64,000 nucleotides of DNA, taken from contig JAUXYJ010000105.1 in assembly GCA_030694465.1 (NCBI GenBank), positions 124,001-188,000 on the forward strand, given 5' to 3'. Within the stretch, counting starts at the first letter, position 1, and every line of letters starts with the position of its first letter. The position numbers and the translations under genes are program-made. This DNA is from Deltaproteobacteria bacterium (GTDB lineage: Bacteria; Myxococcota_A; Polyangia; Polyangiales; Ga0077539). Shown one piece after another: positions 1-9,056 of the stretch. A model generated the notes under the pieces. The model did no database searches and was not told the origin of the DNA. It worked only from the letters and a program-made list of their open reading frames with translations.

Positions 1-1015
1 CTGTGCGTAGCGTTGCGCGGCTTCGCTCTGCGCGGACCATCCGCACTTGCTGCCAATAGGCATCACGCAGGCGTTCGTCTTCGGACGACGTGAGCATCTG
101 CACGACGTTCATGACCACCGTGACTGCGCCGTACGAGAGCACAATGGCGTCCACAAACGAGGGCGTCCATGTCGCACCATTGAAGATCTCGTTTCGGTAA
201 AGAATCCCGAGAAATCCAACCGAAACGCCCACATTGGCGAGACCCCCCAAGATCCGTCGTCGTGTGCCATCTGCGGCCATTTGCTCGAGCGCTTCTTCAC
301 CAAATCGAATCCGTGCACGACGCCCCGCAGACGAAGTCTGAGGCATCGCGACGTACTCGCGGCTCAGGTGCTCTCGTGCCGGCGCCCAGAGCAGATTGAC
401 CAGCCCCTGAGCCCCCAATACGCCTGCAGTGCTGTAGAGCCACGGCCGCAGATCCGATGAGCCGCTGCCCGTTGGGACGATGAATGAGGACAACGCCAAG
501 GCAGCCCCCGCGCTCATTGTCAGGACCCCGTCCAAGACCCGCTGCCCACTGCTTCGAGCTGCCAAGCCCACAAAGGTCGCATCGAGCAACCGCAGTCGAG
601 CGCGCGCGAGCGACGGCCGTCGGGGCAGAGTGGTGGGGAGTGATGGCCCAACAGCCGACGCAACGGCCGAGACGCTGGGAGCCAGCGCGGCCTGTGCCAG
701 CGCCTGCCGATCGCTTGAGCCAGCGGTGGCGGGCTGAGCGCTTTGTGGCTGGCTTGAGTCTGTGGCTTGCGGAGCTCCCGGTGGTGCAACAGGCACAACG
801 GGTGCAGCGGGTGCAGTTGGCACAGCGGGCGCAGCGGGTGCAGCGGGTGCAGCGGGCGCAGCGCTGTCGGCGGCGTAGCTGGTTCCGTCGGGTCGTGGCG
901 GCGCTAAAAATCGCGATGGGGTCGGTGCTGGCGTCGCCTGCTGCGCTTGCGCGAGCGAAGACGACGTCACAATCACACACGAAGCTAGACACGCGAAGGA
1001 CTTCACAAAGGTCAC
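1..1015 (-). CDS. Partial membrane/secreted protein with Ala-Pro linker (3' end outside window)
   Basis: Last visible member of the minus-strand group headed by the sigma factor at 3282. The frame opens with GTG at 1015, 23 bases after the stop of the upstream gene, and is still open at position 1, so 338 residues are visible and the C-terminus is missing. A signal-like stretch (residues 5-24, ending near AQAQQ) is followed by an Ala-Pro low-complexity linker (about 51-80) and four hydrophobic segments in the second half, suggesting an inner-membrane protein with an exported N-terminus. No Shine-Dalgarno is obvious at the GTG; another in-frame GTG lies nine bases further in. I do not recognise the family. 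A longer ORF in another frame on the same strand was rejected because this frame alone gives a signal peptide, a linker and membrane segments in order. Confidence 0.72.
   Translation of the reverse strand, partial: MTFVKSFACLASCVIVTSSSLAQAQQATPAPTPSRFLAPPRPDGTSYAADSAAPAAPAAPAAPAVPTAPAAPVVPVAPPGAPQATDSSQPQSAQPATAGSSDRQALAQAALAPSVSAVASAVGPSLPTTLPRRPSLARARLRLLDATFVGLAARSSGQRVLDGVLTMSAGAALALSSFIVPTGSGSSDLRPWLYSTAGVLGAQGLVNLLWAPAREHLSREYVAMPQTSSAGRRARIRFGEEALEQMAADGTRRRILGGLANVGVSVGFLGILYRNEIFNGATWTPSFVDAIVLSYGAVTVVMNVVQMLTSSEDERLRDAYWQQVRMVRAERSRATLRT
779..859 (-). repeat. Nine-base Ala-Pro coding repeat
   Basis: Imperfect tandem nine-base units (GCAGCGGGT on the plus strand) encode the AAP/APA linker of the partial gene at 1-1015. 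It is a coding microsatellite and may vary in length between strains. Confidence 0.7.
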
Positions 1016-1038
1016 GGTAGCATGGCGTTCGGCGGCGA

Positions 1039-1614
1039 CTACTCTGTGCAAACGGGACAGGCTCCCTCGCGCTGTCGGCTGGCGCGATCACAGGATGCGC
1101 GGGCTCGGGCGCACCGCACATCCGTCGCGGTCTCGTTGTCTCGGTCGCCAACGAGTGAGCAAATCTCGCGCGAAGCCGAGCAAATGTCGGCGGTTGCCCG
1201 GCAGACATCGCGACACACACTGGGCGAAGCCTGAAGCTGTTGTTCTGCAGCGGCGAGGCGAACCGATGCACGTGAGACGGCGTCATCGCTGACAACCTGA
1301 CGCGCGGGAACACGGTCTTGAGGAGCCACGGCGCCACCGAAGTTGGTGACGCCGTCGAGGTCAGCACCGTTTTCGCCTCCCACGGAGGCGCCTGTCGCGG
1401 TGGTCGTCGATGCAACACTTGGCGGAGGCGCAGGGCTTGCTTGCGAGGGTGATCGGTTGTCGTCGGTGGCTGCTTCTTGCACGCTCGTCGCGCTCGACCC
1501 AGAGCGATAAGAAGGGTGGCCCTGCGCCGAACGGACGGCGCGTGAACCCGCGCAAGCAGTGCTCAAACAGGCGATCCCTAGGGCGAGGGTTCGGAGCAAT
1601 CGACGGTCGTTCAT
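1039..1614 (-). CDS. Cysteine-rich putative lipoprotein
   Basis: 191 residues. The N-terminus has a positively charged start, a hydrophobic run and a lipobox-like STAC near residue 21, so it is probably an exported lipoprotein; the -3 residue is atypical, so a plain signal peptide remains possible. A Ser/Pro-rich linker follows, then a compact C-terminal domain with eight cysteines in a regular pattern (CRDVC, DIC, EIC, RC, SC, CPVC), probably disulfide-bonded in the periplasm. The start is the ATG at 1614, which overlaps the upstream stop by four bases and has AGGAG seven bases before it. It lies in the sigma/anti-sigma operon, so a stress-related envelope role is inferred. The function is unknown. 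Confidence 0.82.
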   Translation of the reverse strand: MNDRRLLRTLALGIACLSTACAGSRAVRSAQGHPSYRSGSSATSVQEAATDDNRSPSQASPAPPPSVASTTTATGASVGGENGADLDGVTNFGGAVAPQDRVPARQVVSDDAVSRASVRLAAAEQQLQASPSVCRDVCRATADICSASREICSLVGDRDNETATDVRCARARASCDRASRQREGACPVCTE

Positions 1615-2186
1615 CGTGGCACTCCTGCATCAAGAGCACGCTGAAGCACGCGCTCGTTCATCTGGATTGAGCGCTCAAGCGCTGCGATCGCTTCGGCCCG
1701 CCGTGTCGCTGCCTCGCCCGACTGAGTCACCGCCATGCTCTCGGCGAGCGCTCTGAGCGATCGCCCGCGAACCAAGTGAAGCCTCGCATGCAAGACGCTC
1801 TCGCGAGTGGCCATCTGGATCCCCTGGTCAGCGTAGCGAATCGCATCCGCCGGTCGATTTGCAGACAAAGCAAGCTCACTCAGGCGGCCATACGCGTCAA
1901 CCCGAACGTCTTCGACCTCGCGAACAGCCGCTGGAGCACTGAGCGTGAGTACCCTCTCAATGCTGCGGATCGCCTGAGTTTGGTCTCCGGACGCTTCGTA
2001 GAGGTCGGCTTGGCTGTGTAGCGCGCGTGCGGCACCAAGCAACGCGATCGTCGCGTCATCAAGGCTCTCACTGGCAACCCGAGGTGCGCGAATGCCGCAC
2101 GCGCTCTGTGTGAGCCCGAGACACAGCGCCCACAGCAACGCCGCAGCTGCGACGCGTGGCCTGCGATGTCGCAACACTGCAGTCAC
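1611..2186 (-). CDS. TPR-like putative lipoprotein
   Basis: 191 residues. Signal peptide with lipobox-like QSAC at about residues 27-30, followed by an all-alpha region rich in Ala, Leu, Arg and Glu with helix pairs resembling tetratricopeptide repeats (for example DLYEASGDQTQAIRSIERVL and NRPADAIRYADQGIQMA). It probably acts as a periplasmic scaffold anchored to a membrane. Its start overlaps the stop of the anti-sigma candidate (ATGA at 2183-2186) and its stop overlaps the start of the Cys-rich lipoprotein, so the genes are translationally coupled. Coupling to the sigma factor suggests it either senses or executes an envelope response. No specific family recognised. Confidence 0.82.
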   Translation of the reverse strand: MTAVLRHRRPRVAAAALLWALCLGLTQSACGIRAPRVASESLDDATIALLGAARALHSQADLYEASGDQTQAIRSIERVLTLSAPAAVREVEDVRVDAYGRLSELALSANRPADAIRYADQGIQMATRESVLHARLHLVRGRSLRALAESMAVTQSGEAATRRAEAIAALERSIQMNERVLQRALDAGVPR

Positions 2187-2680
2187 CGGGATCCTCCACG
2201 CGCAAAGAGTCGCGACCTGTAGCCACGAAGACGTGAGTCTTCGATGCGCGCAATCGCAAAAGACCCCACGTGGTTTGGGAGTGCAGCGTGAAAGAGGTCA
2301 TCGGTCGTCGCGCTCAGTGAGCTCTGATCGGTCGCCTCGTTGGCAGACGAAAGAAGTCGGACGCCTGTGATTCCGCCCACAAGGATCGCTGCAGCGGCCA
2401 CCACCGAGAGCGTCCATCGCATCACGCGACCGCGAGAGTTGGCTGCGATGGCCTGCGCGACTGCCGCTGCCGTGATGGCGTCGACCGTCGATGAATCGGC
2501 GCCTCCAACGGTCATGCGGACGCGAAGCGCAGTGTCAACGAGCGCTTCAACGTTTGCGGACGACGGACGGGTTGTGCTGGCCACCCCAGGCTGTATCGCC
2601 TGCATCACGGCTTGAGCCTCGGCGAGCTCGTCCTCGGTGGGCTCGGGGCCGTCTTCAGGGTTCCAATCGTTGGCGTTCAT
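2183..2680 (-). CDS. Single-pass membrane protein, candidate anti-sigma factor
   Basis: 165 residues: an acidic N-terminal cytoplasmic part of about 85 residues, one strong transmembrane helix (about 89-110), and a short periplasmic tail. This topology, and its position directly behind an ECF-type sigma factor with a four-base ATGA overlap at 2677-2680, are those of membrane anti-sigma factors. It contains no Cys and almost no His, so the zinc-binding ZAS motif (HxxxCxxC) is absent. It would be a non-ZAS anti-sigma, perhaps released by regulated proteolysis. The function is inferred from position and topology, not from recognised homology. Confidence 0.75.
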   Translation of the reverse strand: MNANDWNPEDGPEPTEDELAEAQAVMQAIQPGVASTTRPSSANVEALVDTALRVRMTVGGADSSTVDAITAAAVAQAIAANSRGRVMRWTLSVVAAAAILVGGITGVRLLSSANEATDQSSLSATTDDLFHAALPNHVGSFAIARIEDSRLRGYRSRLFARGGSR

Positions 2681-3282
2681 GGGAGTGCATAAGCCTTTCG
2701 GAGCGCTGCGAGTGCCCTGTGAAAGATGACGTCGAAGTTGCCAAGAGTCACACCCAGCGCTGCCGCGCAGGCTTCGCGGGGCTCGTCTTCGATCAACCGC
2801 ATCTCGATCGCGCGACGATAGCGGTCGTTTAGAGTGTCCAAAGCAGCCATGAGCGCTGCGCGCGCGCTCGCGCGTTCTTGAGCCTCGATGAGCTCAATCT
2901 CGGCTCCTGCGTGATGCAGCGGCGCGACGGTTTGACTGTGAATTTCTAGGGCGTCTTGGGCTTTGCGTGCCCGCTGCCGGGCTCGCGCGCGATCAATAAT
3001 CAGATGAATCGCGATCTGCCGCAGCCACGGAAAAAAACCCGAGCCTGTCCATCGGTAGCTGTCGAGCCGTTGGACGGCACGCGAGAGCGTGTCTCGAAGG
3101 ACCTCATCGCCTTCGATGGCGTTGCCGACGCGCGGCATGATCACTGCGCTGTACAACGGCCTAGAAAATCGCTGCAAAAGCGCACGCAATGCGGTCTCGT
3201 CACCGCGCTGTGCGGACTCGACGAGACCTCGCTCTTCGGCGCTCTCAGGCCGCTCGACCATGCTTTGCATTCCGTTGCGCAC
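2677..3282 (-). CDS. RNA polymerase sigma factor, ECF/sigma-70 family
   Basis: 201 residues from the chosen GTG at 3282. Region 2 is visible in the stretch with ALRALLQRFSRPLYSAVI and WTGSGFFPWLRQIAIHLIIDR; region 4 lies near the C-terminus (TLNDRYRRAIEMRLIEDE followed by a helix-turn-helix, ALGVTLGNFDVIFHRALAAL). This directs RNA polymerase to a specific regulon. The frame is open further upstream (to 3396), but the GTG at 3282 has AGGGG at ideal spacing and removes a non-conserved extension; ATGs at 3270 and 3261 are alternatives. It heads a tightly overlapping operon with the anti-sigma candidate and envelope proteins and is divergent from the TIG-repeat gene, so an envelope-stress regulon is likely. 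Confidence 0.88.
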   Translation of the reverse strand: MRNGMQSMVERPESAEERGLVESAQRGDETALRALLQRFSRPLYSAVIMPRVGNAIEGDEVLRDTLSRAVQRLDSYRWTGSGFFPWLRQIAIHLIIDRARARQRARKAQDALEIHSQTVAPLHHAGAEIELIEAQERASARAALMAALDTLNDRYRRAIEMRLIEDEPREACAAALGVTLGNFDVIFHRALAALRKAYALP

Positions 3283-3420
3283 ATGAGCCCCTGGCCCAAG
3301 CGCCGCCGCACGATACGGAAACCCAACGACCGATGCGAACAACTCGCACATTCGCTGCGTCGAATCGCCAGGAGCTGCAACGACCATGACACTCACACCG
3401 CTACAACGCCTCGCACGTGT

Positions 3421-3427
3421 GTTCCCT
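3421..3427 (-). promoter_or_regulatory. ECF-type -35-like box (GGGAAC) upstream of sigma gene
   Basis: On the minus strand AGGGAAC lies about 140 bases upstream of the chosen sigma-factor start, in the divergent region shared with the TIG gene. GGAAC is the usual -35 core of ECF-dependent promoters, so autoregulation is possible. No convincing -10 motif is seen at the usual distance, hence the low confidence. Confidence 0.2.
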
Positions 3428-3487
3428 TACACTTCGAACGCTCGGGCAACTTGCGCCCGGACCCGCATTGGATCTACCACGAGCCCC

Positions 3488-5620
3488 ATGGTCCATGATT
3501 CTCGCGGTCGCGCGCGCTCCTTGGCACTCGGCTTGACGTGCATTTCTGCTGCTCTCTCTGCCACGATGCTTCCCTCGGTTTCGCTCGCCCAACAAGCCCG
3601 CGCGATGATCGAGAGCATCTCCCCGACCGCTGGCCCGATCGGCTCGCAGGTTTCGATCGTGGGCCGAAATTTTCGTCCGAGCGCGCGGGTGCTCTTTAAC
3701 GAGCGTCCGCTCACTGCCGAGGTTCGCCCCGAGCGGATCGTGATCACAGTCCCCAACGACGCCCGCGATGGCCGATTCGTCGTGCAACATGGCAACGACG
3801 AGGTCGAAAGCAGTGTATTTCGAGTCACTGCTGCCGCAGCGGCGCCCATCGTTACAGCCATCGAGCCCTCAAGCGCTGCCCCGGGCAGCGAGCTCGTGAT
3901 CACAGGGCAGAACTTCGGCGCGCGCGTCACCGACAACAACGTACGGATCGGCACGCTGCCCATGATCGTGCGCAGCGGTGACGCGACAACTTTGCGAGTC
4001 ATCGTTCCAAGCGGCGCGCAGTCGGGAGTGATCTCTGTGCGCACCTCGGGAGGCGAAGCCCAGAGCCCGCCATTGACGATCGCCGCGCGCGTAATGGTCA
4101 GCGAATTTGCACCCACTGCAGCGGCTCCTGGGCAACGAATTACCATCCGCGGCAGCGGGCTAACCCCGACAGCCGGCCAGACGATTCAGGTCCTCTTAGG
4201 GACTCGCGCAGTTCGCGTGCTCGACTCGAACGCGACTGAAATTCAGGTCGAAGTCCCCCGCAATGCGACCGAAGGCGGCCGCTTTACCGTCGTGGTCCCA
4301 GGCGCTGGTCGCTTCGAGACAGGGGCCTCGCTGCGCGTCGCGCCTGCCCCAGTGATCTCTGCGATCGCACCCCTGCAAGGCTCCCCTGGCGCACGCATCA
4401 CGCTCACAGGCGAGCGGTTTGGGAGCGATCCCACCGCGCTGCGAGTCACGTTGGGCGAATCGGTCGCTCGGGTGCTTGCGGTGACACCGACCAGCGCCGA
4501 AATCGAGGTCCCACGAGGCGCGGGCTCCGGGCGCTTTCAGCTCACGATCGGTGGCATCGGACCTGTAGAATCGCCCGCGGATTTCAGAGTCCTTGAGCCG
4601 CTGACGGTGGCTGGATTTACGCCCACAGCGGGAGACGTGGGCGACCGCGTGTCACTCCAAGGCACCGGGTTCTCTCCTAACCCGGCAGAAATCACCGTGC
4701 GCTTGGGCACCGCACAAGCACGCGTCGTGAGCGTCGCCGGTCGCGAAATCGTTGTCGAAGTTCCCCCAAATGCACGCTCGTCGCAGTGGACCGTCGGCAT
4801 CGCTGGCAATGGAGAGACCCGCTCAAGGCAACCGTTTATGGTGACCATGCGCCCGAGAATCACTGCGCTCGAGCCAGATCGCGGGATCCTAGGCACGCAG
4901 GTGACTCTCCGGGGCGTTAACTTTCCCTCCGATCGCGCCCTCGTTCAGGTGAGGCTCAACGACGTCGAGGTGCCCGTCGAGAGCGTGTCTCGCGAGGCCA
5001 TCGTCGTGACCGTCCCAACCGCTGGACTGCAACCTGGCCCAGCACAATTCTCAGTGATCGCGCGGCTCCAGGGCACCGGACGCGCGCCCATGGAGTGGTT
5101 TGTGCTGGTCCCCTCCCGGATCACCGCTCTCGAGCCCGCCGCGGCCGCTCCAGGCTCGTCTGTGGTCATCCGAGGCGACGGGTTCGAGAGTGATCCCAGC
5201 CGATTGATCGTCCGATTGGGCACACAAGCCGTTCGGCCCACCAGCGTCAGCCCCACAGCCATCGTGTTTACCGTCCCGCGCAACGCGCAGAGCGGCTCGG
5301 TGAGCCTCGAGGCGGTAGGTCGCGCTCCCGCGAGCGCTGCGCTCCGAGTGACCAACCCACCGGCCATTCGATCCGTATCGCCCAACAAGGCCCCTCCCGG
5401 CGGCCGCATCGTGATCCGCGGAGACCGCTTCGGCGCCGACGCCACGGCGGTCTCGGTCCTGATCGGTGAAGTGGCCTGCACCGTGAGTGTCGTGACCCCT
5501 CGCGAAATCGTAGCGCAGCTCCCCGCCAACGCGCAGACCGGACGAATCACCGTGCGTGTGCAAAACGAGGGTGAAGCAGTCTCAGCGCGTCCCATGCGTG
5601 TCGAAGCTCCCCGCCGCTGA
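3488..5620 (+). CDS. Secreted protein with eight TIG/IPT repeats
   Basis: 710 residues from the ATG at 3488; the frame is open from 3386, but only the internal start gives a good signal peptide (residues 1 to about 36, ending in SLAQQ). The rest is eight tandem Ig-like TIG/IPT domains of about 83 residues. Each opens with a variant of [IV]xxxxPxxGxxGxxVxIxGxxF, for example ESISPTAGPIGSQV, TAIEPSSAAPGSEL and RSVSPNKAPPGGRI. There is no transmembrane anchor, catalytic domain or sorting signal, so it is probably a periplasmic or cell-surface adhesive or structural protein. It is divergent from the ECF sigma operon with a 205-base spacer, which suggests shared control. The ligand is unknown. Confidence 0.88.
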   Translation: MVHDSRGRARSLALGLTCISAALSATMLPSVSLAQQARAMIESISPTAGPIGSQVSIVGRNFRPSARVLFNERPLTAEVRPERIVITVPNDARDGRFVVQHGNDEVESSVFRVTAAAAAPIVTAIEPSSAAPGSELVITGQNFGARVTDNNVRIGTLPMIVRSGDATTLRVIVPSGAQSGVISVRTSGGEAQSPPLTIAARVMVSEFAPTAAAPGQRITIRGSGLTPTAGQTIQVLLGTRAVRVLDSNATEIQVEVPRNATEGGRFTVVVPGAGRFETGASLRVAPAPVISAIAPLQGSPGARITLTGERFGSDPTALRVTLGESVARVLAVTPTSAEIEVPRGAGSGRFQLTIGGIGPVESPADFRVLEPLTVAGFTPTAGDVGDRVSLQGTGFSPNPAEITVRLGTAQARVVSVAGREIVVEVPPNARSSQWTVGIAGNGETRSRQPFMVTMRPRITALEPDRGILGTQVTLRGVNFPSDRALVQVRLNDVEVPVESVSREAIVVTVPTAGLQPGPAQFSVIARLQGTGRAPMEWFVLVPSRITALEPAAAAPGSSVVIRGDGFESDPSRLIVRLGTQAVRPTSVSPTAIVFTVPRNAQSGSVSLEAVGRAPASAALRVTNPPAIRSVSPNKAPPGGRIVIRGDRFGADATAVSVLIGEVACTVSVVTPREIVAQLPANAQTGRITVRVQNEGEAVSARPMRVEAPRR

Positions 5621-5623
5621 TCG

Positions 5624-6076
5624 CTATTCTGACGGTTGTAGCGCCTCGTCCGAATCGTCAGGATCTGGCTCGCTCTTGATCACCATCGCATAACAATGCG
5701 CCAGGACATCACGGGTCGCCTCGACGATTCGCTCGTCGCTTCCGATGGTGCGCAGCACGACGATCGAGGCGCCAGGCAACGGTGTCTGGACCAGCAATTG
5801 CGCTGCCGAGCGCACCCTCTCGGGGACGCCAAGGTCGCTCTGCAACGCCAGCACATGGTCCATGTACGTCTGACCATAGGCAAGGTCAGGGACGCTCTGC
5901 GTGGCGAGCACGCCGTTGAGCGCCATCCCTGCAGCGCGGCGACAGCAGGTGAGCGCGCCTTTGCGATCTCGCTGAGAAAACGCAGCCCGACCACGCTCTA
6001 GCTCTTGGCGCCCAAGCGTGAGCCACTGCCGCGGCGTGCGGTGATAGAGCCAATGTTTGGGATCGGTCACCGTCAT
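5624..6076 (-). CDS. Helical HEPN-like small protein
   Basis: 150 residues from ATG 6076, whose first base overlaps the stop of the upstream gene (ATGA 6073-6076); the longer frame to 6226 lies inside that gene and is rejected. The N-terminal half (RTPRQWLTLGRQELERGR, then a run ending RRAAGMALNGVL) resembles HEPN or similar all-alpha domains, in which a helix pair binds partners or nucleotides. The typical HEPN catalytic RxxxxH is not evident. The C-terminus is acidic. It is the fourth gene of a minus-strand group starting with purQ-purL. The function is unknown; HEPN membership is a guess from pattern. Confidence 0.72.
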   Translation of the reverse strand: MTVTDPKHWLYHRTPRQWLTLGRQELERGRAAFSQRDRKGALTCCRRAAGMALNGVLATQSVPDLAYGQTYMDHVLALQSDLGVPERVRSAAQLLVQTPLPGASIVVLRTIGSDERIVEATRDVLAHCYAMVIKSEPDPDDSDEALQPSE

Positions 6077-6687
6077 CGAGGCCCACCCGAAGCGGGCGGC
6101 TCCGTCGGGATCCGCGCAGCCTCTGGCAACAGCATCCCGCTGCGAAGGCTCGGGCATGTCCGAGTGAATCTGGGTCCGGAAACGCAGCGCGCCTGCCACG
6201 AGCGTGACTGCGTCGCGGTCGCACAAGCCGTGGCGATCGCGTCGATGGCCTCGCTCATTCCGCCGTTGATTACGGCGTCATAGTTCGTGGGGAGCGGGCG
6301 CGAGCGAAAGAACGCGGTCTCCATCGAGAGGCCATGTTGACCGCGCGTACGCGCGACCATGTGGACCCGCTCTGGACGCGCTGGGTACTGAAGCGCCGGG
6401 AGCTGAATGAGCAGCGCGTCATCGTAGGACCGCACATACCGCGCGCCAAAGTGACCAGACAACCCACGCTCCATGCACGCGCGATCAATGGACACCGCTT
6501 GGAGTTCAACGGTCTGCGAAAACCCTATCCGTTCGAGGTTTGCGCGCTCAAGCCATCGGAAGCCATAGAGCCCCACTGGGATGGCCAAAAGGCCCGCGAT
6601 AAAGACGATCCAGAGCGCGAGCGAGTTGGACGCCACGGCAGGCTTGGACAAAGAAGGAGCACTGGTTGAATCGTTGGGCACGGTCAC
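6073..6687 (-). CDS. Unknown protein with one N-terminal membrane anchor
   Basis: 204 residues. A Ser/Pro-rich N-terminus is followed by one transmembrane helix (about 23-43, rich in Leu, Ile and Val) and an extracytoplasmic domain of about 160 residues with five cysteines. The start codon appears to be GTG at 6687, 24 bases downstream of the purL stop; no strong Shine-Dalgarno is seen. Its stop overlaps the start of the HEPN-like gene by four bases, so the two are coupled. No recognised domain. Location after purL suggests co-transcription with purine synthesis genes but says little about its role. Confidence 0.75.
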   Translation of the reverse strand: MTVPNDSTSAPSLSKPAVASNSLALWIVFIAGLLAIPVGLYGFRWLERANLERIGFSQTVELQAVSIDRACMERGLSGHFGARYVRSYDDALLIQLPALQYPARPERVHMVARTRGQHGLSMETAFFRSRPLPTNYDAVINGGMSEAIDAIATACATATQSRSWQARCVSGPRFTRTCPSLRSGMLLPEAARIPTEPPASGGPR

Positions 6688-6711
6688 GTTTCGCTGTGTG
6701 AATGCAGAGGG

Positions 6712-9006
6712 TCAGCCGACGACGGCTTCAAGGGCGCGCGCGTGCGCAGAGGCCATTTCGTGAATAGTCCAGGTGGGACCACCTTCGATCGCGAGCGACT
6801 CGGACACCACGCTGCCAATCAGCCTCATCGGCACCTTCGCGTCGGCGAGTGCGCGCTCAATGAGCTGCAATTGGCTTGGCAAAAAGCTAACAATCACTCG
6901 AGTCGGGTCTTCTCCAAACATCGCCTGCGGACCCGCCGTGATCTCTTCGATTCGCACCAACGCACCGAGACCGCCAGCGATCGAACACTCGGCGAGGGCC
7001 ACCGCGAGACCTCCCTCCGAGCAGTCATGTGCGCTGGCGAGGAGGCCACGACGCGCGAGAGAAATGAGCGCACGCTGAAGTCTCGCTTCGGCCTGAAGGT
7101 CAATGCTCGGGGGCGTGCCCTTGACCTCTCGGGTCTTGGTCCAGACCCACTCGCTTCCGCCCATCGCGCCTGGCCCATGTGGACCCAAAATCGCCACGAG
7201 GTCGCCTACGCGCTTAAAGCCCATGGTCAGCACGTCTGCAGGCTTTTCGATGAGCCCGACAGCACCAATCATGGGCGTGGGCAAAATCGCGCGCGAGCCC
7301 TCAGGGGTCTCAGTCTCGTTGTAGAGCGAGACATTGCCCGAGACGATCGCCACGCCGAGTGCTTCGCACGCGTCGCGCATTCCGTCGATCGCTGCGGCGA
7401 ACTGCGCCATGATCTCAGGACGCTTCGGTGAGCCAAAATTCAGGCAATCGGTGAGTCCGATCGCCTCTGCGCCCACACACGCGAGGTTGCGACAGCTCTC
7501 TGCAACGGCCATCGCGGCGCCAGCTCTGGGATCGAGCTCGCAGAACCGCGCGTTGCAGTCGCTCTTCAGCGCGAGCCATTTTTCGCGAGGCGAGGGCGTC
7601 GTACCGTTCATCGAGTCGTCGCAGAACACACGGATCACCGCTGCGTCTGCCGCCCCTGGTCGAACCGCAGTGCCGACACGCACGATGTGATCGTATTGAC
7701 GCCAGATCCAAGCGCGAGAACCCACGTTCGGAGAAGCTAGAATTTCTAGCAAATCTGCCCGTGGATCGTACGCAATGCTCGCGATGTCGAGTGGGTACTT
7801 GGACAACGCGCGCGGCTCGTCGGCGATCGGTCGGTTGTACTTCGGAGCGTCGTCGGTGAGCACGCTCACAGGGATGTCCACAAAGACCTGCTTGGCGCTC
7901 TCATGAGGCGCAGGATCTCCGCTGAGCGGATCGTAGCCAGGGGTCGCCTTGATGACCCAGCGACCCGTATCGGTGACACGGCCGATGACGCACGCGTCAA
8001 GGTCCCACTTGCGGCAGATCTCGAGGACACGCTCTTCCATCCCAGCGCGCGCGACCATCACCATGCGCTCTTGCGATTCGCTCAGCAAAATCTCATACGG
8101 AGCGAGCTTCTTTGCGCGCCGCGGGATGCAATCCAGGTCAAGCTCAACGCCTGTGCCTGCGCGCCCTGCCATCTCGACGGTCGACGACGTGAGCCCCGCG
8201 GCTCCCATGTCTTGAACCCCCTCAAGGACATCCGCGGCAAAGATCTCAAGGCAGGCCTCAAGCAAGAGCTTCTGCATGAACGGGTCGCCTACTTGCACTG
8301 TCGGTCGCTTGGCGTCGCTCTCGTCGTCGAACTCGGCGCTCGCCATCGTGGCGCCATGGATTCCGTCGCGCCCAGTGCGCGCTCCCACGTACAGAATTGG
8401 GTTGCCAATACCCGACGCGCGGCCAAAGAAGAGCTTGTCTTTCTTTGCGATTCCCAGGGCAAACGCGTTGACCAAGATGTTGCCGTTGTAGGCGCTGTCA
8501 AACTGCAGATCGCCCGCAACAGTGGGCACGCCCATCGCGTTTCCGTACGCCGAGATCCCGGCCACAACGCCAGTCAAGAGACCGCGAGTTTTGGGGTGAT
8601 CCGGAGCGCCCATGCGAAGCGAATCCATGAGCGCGACGGGCCTCGCGCCCATCGTAAACACATCGCGCAAGATGCCGCCGACCCCCGTCGCTGCGCCTTG
8701 AAAGGGCTCGATAAAGCTTGGGTGATTGTGCGACTCCATCTTAAAGACCGCGGTCCAGCCATCTCCGATGTCTACAACGCCAGCATTTTCGCCGGGTCCC
8801 TGAATCACTCGGGCACCGGTCGTGGGGAGCCGGCTCAGATGTACACGAGAGCTCTTGTAAGAACAGTGCTCGCTCCACATCACCGAAAACACCCCGAGCT
8901 CTGTGAAGTTTGGCGTGCGCCCAAGCGCCTCACACGCGCGCACAAACTCCTCTTCGGACAGCCCGTATTCAAGAGCGAGTGCAGCGTCGACCGTCGGCTC
9001 AGTCAT
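6712..9006 (-). CDS. purL: Phosphoribosylformylglycinamidine synthase subunit PurL
   Basis: 764 residues, the usual size of the small-type PurL. It catalyses the ATP-dependent conversion of FGAR to FGAM (fourth step of purine synthesis), using ammonia supplied by PurQ. Visible hallmarks are SEHCSYKSS with the catalytic His near residue 47, the nucleotide-binding SHNHPS near 92-97, the [14 protein letters not shown] loop and a second AIRS-like half. The start is the ATG at 9006, preceded by TGAGG eight bases upstream; an in-frame codon at 9027 is less likely. It follows purQ by 50 bases. This PurL type normally needs PurS as well, and no purS is present here. Confidence 0.97.
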   Translation of the reverse strand: MTEPTVDAALALEYGLSEEEFVRACEALGRTPNFTELGVFSVMWSEHCSYKSSRVHLSRLPTTGARVIQGPGENAGVVDIGDGWTAVFKMESHNHPSFIEPFQGAATGVGGILRDVFTMGARPVALMDSLRMGAPDHPKTRGLLTGVVAGISAYGNAMGVPTVAGDLQFDSAYNGNILVNAFALGIAKKDKLFFGRASGIGNPILYVGARTGRDGIHGATMASAEFDDESDAKRPTVQVGDPFMQKLLLEACLEIFAADVLEGVQDMGAAGLTSSTVEMAGRAGTGVELDLDCIPRRAKKLAPYEILLSESQERMVMVARAGMEERVLEICRKWDLDACVIGRVTDTGRWVIKATPGYDPLSGDPAPHESAKQVFVDIPVSVLTDDAPKYNRPIADEPRALSKYPLDIASIAYDPRADLLEILASPNVGSRAWIWRQYDHIVRVGTAVRPGAADAAVIRVFCDDSMNGTTPSPREKWLALKSDCNARFCELDPRAGAAMAVAESCRNLACVGAEAIGLTDCLNFGSPKRPEIMAQFAAAIDGMRDACEALGVAIVSGNVSLYNETETPEGSRAILPTPMIGAVGLIEKPADVLTMGFKRVGDLVAILGPHGPGAMGGSEWVWTKTREVKGTPPSIDLQAEARLQRALISLARRGLLASAHDCSEGGLAVALAECSIAGGLGALVRIEEITAGPQAMFGEDPTRVIVSFLPSQLQLIERALADAKVPMRLIGSVVSESLAIEGGPTWTIHEMASAHARALEAVVG

Positions 9007-9056
9007 CGTAAAAACCTCAGCGTGCAAGGGAGCAATGGCCCCGAAAAAACAGCAAT

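Noticed and set aside
297-1418. 373-codon minus-strand ORF spanning the first two genes in another frame
   Set aside because: Rich in Arg, Cys and Thr with no domain or signal pattern; the frames of the 1-1015 and 1039-1614 genes show signal peptides and coherent linkers instead.
3488-5620. Possible CRISPR or direct-repeat array in the TIG gene and in the TSP3 genes
   Set aside because: Repeats are diverged, in frame and protein-level; no conserved DNA repeats with unique spacers.
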